Shown here: piece by piece, positions 41,922 to 46,994 of the stretch | Layout of the letters: each line of letters starts with the position of its first letter | Numbering within the stretch: the first letter of the stretch is position 1 | Origin: a virus | Length of the DNA stretch: 46,994 bases | Reading direction: 5' to 3' (one strand) | Virus record (IMG/VR): IMGVR_UViG_3300030419_003362 | Coordinates: 1-46,994 of that record | Position numbers and translations under genes: made by a program | The notes under the pieces: model-generated | The model's database searches: none | What the model saw: the letters and a program-made list of their open reading frames with translations, nothing else | What the model was told of the DNA's origin: nothing

Positions 41922-42170
41922 ATGTCAAAACCAATTAATTTTCCAACCATAGTAAATGTCGGAATGCAGCATAGTTTGGGTGGTAGAACATGGGAATGGG
42001 ATGGAGGTGGATGGAAAAGAGTTGATCCTGATCCACCCACTCCCAGATCAACTTTTACAAAATCAAAGTCTGCACCATCCTCACCAGTAGATAATGATAA
42101 ATGGAAAAACACAGAAACCGATATAACTTATACTTATTTAGCAATAGAGGATGTGTGGGTAGAATTATAA
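41922..42170 (+). CDS. Small fibre-associated protein with WVE(F/L) C-terminal module
   Basis: 82 aa. Residues about 20-40 contain RTWEWDGGGWKRVD, like the short carbohydrate-binding-type openings; the end, SPVDNDKWKNTETDITYTYL followed by WVEL, is a third copy of the C-terminal module in the 16290 and 39479 proteins. GGAGGA ribosome site just before the ATG. Followed by one base, then the adhesin-like gene. Confidence 0.75.
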   Translation: MSKPINFPTIVNVGMQHSLGGRTWEWDGGGWKRVDPDPPTPRSTFTKSKSAPSSPVDNDKWKNTETDITYTYLAIEDVWVEL

Positions 42171-42171
42171 C

Positions 42172-42897
42172 ATGTTAGGCGCAAGTAGAGCATCAAGCAC
42201 AAGAGATTATCAATTACTAAACACCGGAACCATCACAAGCACTGGTGCCCAAAGTTATACCATTCCCGCAGGAACTTTATATCTTGAAATTGAGATGTGG
42301 GGTGGAGGTGGAGGTGGTGGTAACAAAACAACCGTTGCTGGTAGAGGTGGCGGCCGCCACGCCGGCGGAGGCGGCGGTGGTGGTGCTTATGTAAAGAAAA
42401 CATATTATGGCGCACAGAACATGCAAGCATCAGATACTTTAAACTTCACAGTTGGTGCTGGTGGTGCTGCTCAAAATGCTGGAGGAAATACTACTCTAGA
42501 TACACACAAAAGAAGTTCTACAACCATCACAACATTTTCTTCCGTTTCCGCAGGAGGAGGCGGAGCAGGAGAATCTTCAACGGCAGGAAACGGGGGTGCT
42601 GCTGGCACTGCATCAAATGGAGATGTTAATACAAACGGAGACGCTGGTGGAAACCAGTCTGGTTCGGATTTGGGTGGTAGTGAACTAGGAGGGCCCGGTG
42701 GAGATGCAGCAACATTCAGCGGTGCTGATTCGGGAGAAGAGGGCGGTGGTGGTGCAGGGGGAACCTCCGTTGCAACTCCAGCCGACGGAACTGCTCCCGG
42801 TGGAGGCGGTGGTGGTGGTTATGCTTCTGTTGGAAGCACCAACATTACCGGCGGAGCAGGTGGAAATGGAAAAGTTATTGTAAAAGCATATGGATAA
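42172..42897 (+). CDS. Glycine-rich adhesin-like protein
   Basis: 241 aa. N-terminal SYTIPAGTLYLEIEMWGGGG (about residues 26-45) is the usual glycine-rich-domain beginning; the rest is stacked Gly runs (GGGGGGG, GGPGG, GGGGGGG) separated by Ala/Ser/Thr loops and ending GGNGKVIVKAYG. Similar polyglycine sandwich layouts form receptor-binding adhesins such as gp38 of T2/T6-type phages. Being the last gene of the fibre operon, it is the best candidate for the receptor-binding tip. Confidence 0.75.
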   Translation: MLGASRASSTRDYQLLNTGTITSTGAQSYTIPAGTLYLEIEMWGGGGGGGNKTTVAGRGGGRHAGGGGGGGAYVKKTYYGAQNMQASDTLNFTVGAGGAAQNAGGNTTLDTHKRSSTTITTFSSVSAGGGGAGESSTAGNGGAAGTASNGDVNTNGDAGGNQSGSDLGGSELGGPGGDAATFSGADSGEEGGGGAGGTSVATPADGTAPGGGGGGGYASVGSTNITGGAGGNGKVIVKAYG

Positions 42898-42918
42898 ATC
42901 TTTATTGTATGCTATAAT
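42891..42918 (+). promoter_or_regulatory. Sigma70-type promoter with extended -10, firing into a terminator
   Basis: TGGATA at 42891-42896 (overlapping the adhesin stop), 16-bp spacer, TATAAT at 42913-42918 preceded by TGC at 42910-42912. Predicted start about 42925, only a few bases before the strong hairpin at 42929-42985. A second TATAAT at 42988-42993 lies past the hairpin, before the dUTPase gene. Confidence 0.5.
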
Positions 42919-42928
42919 GAATGAAACG

Positions 42929-42988
42929 AAATAGGTATGGGGGTTGCTAGGGGGTCGCATCGTGCGCCCCCGCCCCCACCTATTTTTT
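42929..42988 (+). terminator. Large GC-rich hairpin terminator after the fibre operon
   Basis: Nested pairing: AAATAGGT (42929-42936) with ACCTATTT (42978-42985), GGGGG (42939-42943) with CCCCC (42973-42977), GGGGG (42950-42954) with CCCCC (42967-42971), CGCA (42956-42959) with TGCG (42963-42966), loop TCG; T-run at 42983-42988. Two small bulges and one six-base bulge (42944-42949) interrupt it. It closes the fibre operon and isolates the nucleotide/replication genes. Confidence 0.9.
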
Positions 42989-43004
42989 ATAATGGAGATT
43001 TATA

Positions 43005-43574
43005 ATGCCAGTTAACATGAAACTTAATTATTACAAGATGTATCCAGATGTTATTGATCCTGTTTTTTCAACAGAAGAATCTGCATGTTTTGATATACAT
43101 TGTTTCTTGAATGAAGAAGGTAGGATATGGAAGGGACTTCCAGAACCCGCAGTTACTGTATATACTATGGACAACAAGAAGCAAGAAAGAAAGTGTTACA
43201 TGAGAGAGAACGAAGATGGTGATTCTGTCTTGTGTTTTGACTTTGATCCGGGTGAAAGGGCTCTCATACCTACGGGGTTGATATTTAATATACCAAGCAA
43301 TCATTCAGTTCGTATTCATGCACGATCAAGTGTTTCTCTGAAAAAGGGTTTGATTATTCCCAACGGTGAAGGTATAATTGACTCTGATTATTATCATCAA
43401 ACTTATGTGATGCTCTACAACGGAAGTGCAGATAAAGTCATAGTCAATCACGGTGATAGATTGTGTCAAGGAGAGATGATAGAAACTTACAACTATATTT
43501 TAGAGGAAACGAACAAACTACCAGAAAAGAGAACAAACAGATCTGGTGGATTTGGATCAACAGGAGTTAACTAA
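43005..43574 (+). CDS. dut: dUTP diphosphatase (dUTPase)
   Basis: 189 aa. All five trimeric dUTPase motifs appear: ESACFDIH (about residues 25-32), HARSSVSLKKG (about 105-115), GIIDSDYYHQ, HGDRLCQGEM and a final RTNRSGGFGSTG (Phe of the C-terminal P-loop-like arm). It converts dUTP to dUMP and pyrophosphate, keeping uracil out of phage DNA and feeding dTMP synthesis. A spacer of about 45 residues between motifs 1 and 2 is longer than usual. GGAG ribosome site at 42994-42997 seven bases before the ATG supports this start. Confidence 0.93.
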   Translation: MPVNMKLNYYKMYPDVIDPVFSTEESACFDIHCFLNEEGRIWKGLPEPAVTVYTMDNKKQERKCYMRENEDGDSVLCFDFDPGERALIPTGLIFNIPSNHSVRIHARSSVSLKKGLIIPNGEGIIDSDYYHQTYVMLYNGSADKVIVNHGDRLCQGEMIETYNYILEETNKLPEKRTNRSGGFGSTGVN

Positions 43575-43886
43575 ATGAATCGTGAAGAACTACTTAAACA
43601 TCATGATGAATTGTGTGGTATTGCAAAAGAATTAATGAAGAAGAAAAACCACGACTACGCTGGTAGCGAAGGAAATGAACCGTTCGCAAATTTTACAAGA
43701 TCAGAGGCTATGGGAATTTGTACAACAGAGCAAGGATTTCTTGTTCGGGTTTGTGATAAACTTTCAAGACTCAGTACTTTTGTAAATGCAGGAGAGTTGA
43801 AGGTTGATAATGAATCCTATGAAGATGCTATTGTTGATATTATCAATTATATGGTTTTGCTTAGTGGTTATTTGAAAGATAAATGA
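43575..43886 (+). CDS. Nmad1/DUF1599-like (nucleotide modification associated) protein
   Basis: 103 aa, starting immediately after the dUTPase stop. KKKNHDYAGSEGNEPFANF (about residues 22-40), GICTTEQGFLVRVCDKLSRLS (about 47-67) and DAIVDIINYMVLL (about 83-95) match the layout of the all-helical DUF1599/Nmad1 family found in phages, which is related to MazG-type folds. Its exact reaction is unclear; a nucleotide-pool or modified-base role fits its place between dUTPase and DNA polymerase. ATGA overlap with gene 43. Confidence 0.8.
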   Translation: MNREELLKHHDELCGIAKELMKKKNHDYAGSEGNEPFANFTRSEAMGICTTEQGFLVRVCDKLSRLSTFVNAGELKVDNESYEDAIVDIINYMVLLSGYLKDK

Positions 43887-46384
43887 AACAATACACAAAC
43901 ATAACTCAAAGAGGTAAGTTCATACTTACGAGAGGTGTGGAGAATGGAACTCGCTTTCAAAGACGAGAAGAATTCAATCCCACTATGTTTGTTCCTTCGC
44001 AAAATGAAACTAAGTATCGCACTCTTGATGGTTTATATGTTGAACCGATTCAACCCGGTAACATTCACGACACCCGTGAATTTATAAGCAAGTATCAGGA
44101 TGTCAAAGGATTTGACATTTACGGTAACAGCGATTTCATTTATCAATTTATCGGCGAAAACTACGAGGGTGAGATTGATTATGACTTCTCACAAATCAAA
44201 GTTGCAACGATTGATATTGAATGTGAATCAGAGTATGGATTCCCCAAACCAGAGAATGCAAACGAAAGAATCAATGCAATCACGGTTGACTTTAATGGTT
44301 GGATTTATGTTTATGGTTTGGGTGATTTCAATCTTGCAGAGTCTCCATACGACGGTAAACTAAGACAGTTTCAATTTGAAACAGAGGAGGAACTTCTAGA
44401 TTCCTTCTTGTCTACATGGGAACTTGAATCACCTGATATCATTACTGGTTGGAATGTTCGCTTCTTTGATATTCCATATCTCATTAATCGAATTACAAAT
44501 GTTCTTGGTGAGTCTGATGCAAAGCGATTATCACCTTGGAAGTTTCTTAAGGAACGTAGTATTCGTAAAATGAATCGTGAGAATCAGACTTATGAGGTTG
44601 CTGGTATTGCGACTCTTGACTATTATGAATTGTATCAGACATTCACCTATGTGAATCAGGAATCATATCGTCTTGATCACATTGCATTCGTGGAACTTGG
44701 TGAGAAGAAATTATCGTATGATGAGTACGACAGTATGGCAACATTCTATAAAAATGACTTTCAGAAGTTTATAGAATACAATGTCAAGGATGTTGAACTC
44801 ATCAGTAAACTTGAAGACAAGATGAAATTACTTGAACTTGCAGTGTCTCTTGCATACGCCGCAAAAGTTAACTTCATGGATGTGTTCGGACAGGTACGAA
44901 TGTGGGACTGTATCATCTACCATTATCTTATGGAACACAACATTGTAATTCCACCGAAGACATCAGGAAAGAAAGATGCTCAGTATGCTGGTGCGTATGT
45001 GAAAGATCCGATTGTTGGTATGCATGACTGGGTTGTTTCGTTTGACTTGAACAGTCTATACCCCCACTTGATTATGCAATACAATATCAGTCCAGAGACA
45101 ATGATTGATCAAGACAAGGACATCTCTGTTTCTCCCGACACAATTCTATCCGGTAAACTTCCATCCACGAACGGTTACTCTGTCGCCGCAAACGGAACCC
45201 GATACACAAAAGAGCATCAAGGTTTTCTTCCTGCACTCATGGAGAAGTTGTACAAAGAGCGTAAGATGTATAAGAAGAAGATGATTGGGTGTGAGAAAGA
45301 GCGACAGAAGATTATGAAGTCCAACACGGTAGCGATGGGTAAGGGTGCTGCATGTAAGAGACTCGATAAAGAGATTGCAAAATACAACAACTTTCAGTTG
45401 GTTCGTAAGATTCAATTGAACTCCGCTTATGGTGCGATTGGTAATGAATGGTTTCGTTACTTCAATGTTGACATGGCGGAAGCAATTACTTTGTCGGGAC
45501 AATTGAGCATTCGTTGGATTGCAGACAAACTGAATGAATTTCTAAACAAAACAGTAGGTACGGAGGATTATGATTATGTTGTTGCAAGTGATACAGATTC
45601 TGTTTATTTGCGTTGTGGGAATCTGGTGGATAAAGTATGCGGGGGCAAAACCAAGTCGGAGGTGGTTGAATTCCTCAACAAAGCGTCGGAAGAAATAATT
45701 CTTCCCTTCATCAAGAAGCAGTACGATGAACTTGCATCTATGATGAACGCATACAAAGCAGTGTGGACCGCAAAGAAACGATACATGATGCGTGTGCATG
45801 ATTCCGAGGGTGTTCGTTACGACGAACCAAAGTTGAAGATCATGGGCATTGAAACGACTCGTAGTTCCACACCACAGGTTGTTCGTGATTCATTGAAAGA
45901 AGCGATTCAGTTGATTCTCACGACAGACGAGAACACAGTGATCGAGTTCATTGAAGACTTTCGTAGTAAGTTTAATTCGTTTGATCCAGAGGAGATTGCC
46001 TTTCCTCGCGGTGTGAATGGTATGAACAAGTATAGTGACATGACGAGCATTTATACAAAGTCAACACCGATTGCAGTAAAAGGTTCTTTGATTTATAATC
46101 ATTACTTGGACAAACTGGATCTAAATAAGAAGTATAGAAAGATTATTGATGGAGACAAGATCAAGTTCCTGCATTTGAGAAAACCAAATCCATTGGGTGG
46201 AGTTGCAGGACAGGATCAGGTTGTTGCTTTTCCAAACAGCCTTCCAAAAGAATTTGGATTGAGTGAGTTTATAGATTATGATACTCAATTTGAAAAATCA
46301 TTCCTTGAACCCATCAAGAACATATTAGAAAAGATAGGGTGGAATCACGAAAAGGTTTCCACACTGGAGGAGTTTTTTGCATGA
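43883..46384 (+). CDS. 43: DNA polymerase gp43 (family B)
   Basis: Replicative polymerase with proofreading exonuclease, 833 aa (T4 898). Exo I IDIECE with Asp111/Glu113, Exo II NVRFFDIPYLI, Exo III YNVKDVELI, Pol A DLNSLYPHLI with Asp388, Pol B KIQLNSAYGAIGN, Pol C SDTDSVYL with Asp570 and Asp572, and KKRYMMRV. The C-terminus ends FFA, a short clamp-binding-type tail. It is separated from regA by the 23-kb accessory block. Its stop overlaps the next ATG. Confidence 0.98.
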   Translation: MKQYTNITQRGKFILTRGVENGTRFQRREEFNPTMFVPSQNETKYRTLDGLYVEPIQPGNIHDTREFISKYQDVKGFDIYGNSDFIYQFIGENYEGEIDYDFSQIKVATIDIECESEYGFPKPENANERINAITVDFNGWIYVYGLGDFNLAESPYDGKLRQFQFETEEELLDSFLSTWELESPDIITGWNVRFFDIPYLINRITNVLGESDAKRLSPWKFLKERSIRKMNRENQTYEVAGIATLDYYELYQTFTYVNQESYRLDHIAFVELGEKKLSYDEYDSMATFYKNDFQKFIEYNVKDVELISKLEDKMKLLELAVSLAYAAKVNFMDVFGQVRMWDCIIYHYLMEHNIVIPPKTSGKKDAQYAGAYVKDPIVGMHDWVVSFDLNSLYPHLIMQYNISPETMIDQDKDISVSPDTILSGKLPSTNGYSVAANGTRYTKEHQGFLPALMEKLYKERKMYKKKMIGCEKERQKIMKSNTVAMGKGAACKRLDKEIAKYNNFQLVRKIQLNSAYGAIGNEWFRYFNVDMAEAITLSGQLSIRWIADKLNEFLNKTVGTEDYDYVVASDTDSVYLRCGNLVDKVCGGKTKSEVVEFLNKASEEIILPFIKKQYDELASMMNAYKAVWTAKKRYMMRVHDSEGVRYDEPKLKIMGIETTRSSTPQVVRDSLKEAIQLILTTDENTVIEFIEDFRSKFNSFDPEEIAFPRGVNGMNKYSDMTSIYTKSTPIAVKGSLIYNHYLDKLDLNKKYRKIIDGDKIKFLHLRKPNPLGGVAGQDQVVAFPNSLPKEFGLSEFIDYDTQFEKSFLEPIKNILEKIGWNHEKVSTLEEFFA

Positions 46385-46578
46385 ACAAAGGATTCATAGA
46401 ATATAAGACAGCAGTTTTTATTCAGAGTGTATTGGAAAGACAGTTATCAACTTATAGAGATAAATTACAAAGACAGCAAAAAGATAAGAATTGCACAAGT
46501 GAAATATACGAAGAGACTCTGGACTATTGTAGTAGTCTAGAGAATTCTATAAAAGAAATGGAGAAGTTTAAGGTATGA
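46381..46578 (+). CDS. Small hypothetical protein between genes 43 and uvsX
   Basis: 65 aa from ATG 46381 (overlapping the gp43 stop), helical and charged (RQLSTYRDKLQRQQKDK then SLENSIKEMEKFKV). It looks like a coiled-coil helical hairpin. Also coupled by ATGA to uvsX. No known family is recognised; a 43-uvsX linking gene is common in marine T4-like phages. Confidence 0.7.
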   Translation: MNKGFIEYKTAVFIQSVLERQLSTYRDKLQRQQKDKNCTSEIYEETLDYCSSLENSIKEMEKFKV

Positions 46579-46994
46579 GTGATTTCCTAAAAGATATTAT
46601 CAAAAGTTCAGGTAACGAGTATGCAGGAATTGCTGCCGAAGGAATCGATGGAAGTGATGTAACTGGTTTTATTGATACTGGTTCATATGCGTTCAATGCT
46701 CTACTGTCCGGTTCACTTTACGGTGGTATTCCAAACAATAAGATTATGGCACTCGCAGGTGAGTCTGCTACAGGTAAGACTTACTTCGCACTGAGTATGT
46801 GTAAGAAGTTTCTTGATGATAATCCAGATGGTGTCATTCTATACTTTGATACGGAGCAAGCGATTACTTCGGACATGGTACGAGAGCGAGGTATGGATCC
46901 GTCAAGAGTTGCAATCTTTCCTGTTGCTACAGTTGAGAACTTCCGACACCAAGCAATCAGTATTGTTGACAAATATATTGAAACAAAGGACACC
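46575..46994 (+). CDS. uvsX: Recombinase UvsX (RecA-like), 3' end cut by the window
   Basis: 140 visible residues of the T4 RecA-type strand-exchange protein. MSDFLKDIIKSSGNEYAG opens the protein, FIDTGSYAFNALLSGSLYGG (about residues 32-51) is the typical pre-ATP segment, and Walker A GESATGKT is at 62-69. ILYFDTEQAIT follows (about 88-98). The start overlaps the stop of the preceding small gene. Works with UvsY (4947) in recombination-dependent replication. Confidence 0.97.
   Translation, partial: MSDFLKDIIKSSGNEYAGIAAEGIDGSDVTGFIDTGSYAFNALLSGSLYGGIPNNKIMALAGESATGKTYFALSMCKKFLDDNPDGVILYFDTEQAITSDMVRERGMDPSRVAIFPVATVENFRHQAISIVDKYIETKDT

Overview
The window is a stretch of a T4-like (Tevenvirinae-related, marine/cyanophage-style) myovirus genome. 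The recognisable genes are T4 homologues: head genes 67-like, 21, 22 and 23, tail tube 19, uvsY, uvsW, late sigma factor 55, 47, 46, rnh, 45, 44, 62, regA, 43 and uvsX. All genes I accept lie on the + strand, packed head to tail, very often with ATGA stop/start overlaps. No gene-free stretch exceeds about 150 bases, and I see no tRNA, rRNA, CRISPR, insertion sequence or integrase. The host cannot be read from this window; no photosynthesis gene is present.

Layout. (1) 1-4901: virion morphogenesis: a left-truncated unknown gene, acidic gp67-like core protein, gp21 protease, gp22 scaffold, gp23 capsid, a strong terminator, then gp19 tail tube. T4-late-type TATAAATA boxes or near matches precede 22, 23 and 19. 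(2) 4947-20451: recombination, replication and regulation: uvsY-uvsW, an unknown acidic protein, gp55, gp47, an unknown protein, gp46, an SNase-fold nuclease, a stray glycosyltransferase, a DNA methyltransferase, a thioredoxin-like/glutamine synthetase fusion, small unknown genes, RNase H, gp45, gp44, a GroES-like co-chaperonin, gp62 and RegA. Good sigma70-like promoters precede uvsY and 55. (3) 20465-38870: a 21-gene, gap-free carbohydrate locus. It holds at least twelve glycosyltransferase-like proteins (two GT10 fucosyltransferase-type, one fused to a GT2 domain; an exostosin-type; several GT-A DxD proteins), two SDR sugar-nucleotide enzymes, a nucleotide-sugar dehydrogenase, an FkbM methyltransferase, a kinase/class II aldolase fusion, a nucleotidyltransferase, a HAD phosphatase, a GDPD-like protein and an NAD synthetase. 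(4) 38910-42897: fibre/adhesin genes, including a protein with 54 uninterrupted Gly-X-Y triplets and a glycine-rich adhesin-like protein. (5) 42898-46994: a GC-rich hairpin terminator with a promoter firing into it, dUTPase, an Nmad1/DUF1599-like protein, DNA polymerase gp43, a small unknown gene and the start of uvsX.

How it works together. The replication and recombination genes form the conserved core. In T4 gene 43 directly follows regA; here about 23 kb of glycan and fibre genes sit between them, so this is a large accessory insertion in the core. The glycan locus has enough parts to make, activate and transfer unusual sugars, either onto virion fibres or onto host surface polysaccharide. 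Lipopolysaccharide-type gene clusters are known in large marine T4-like phages such as P-SSM2, but the exact combination here, especially the kinase-aldolase fusion with nucleotidyltransferase and phosphatase, and the separate thioredoxin-glutamine synthetase fusion, are the most unusual parts of the window.
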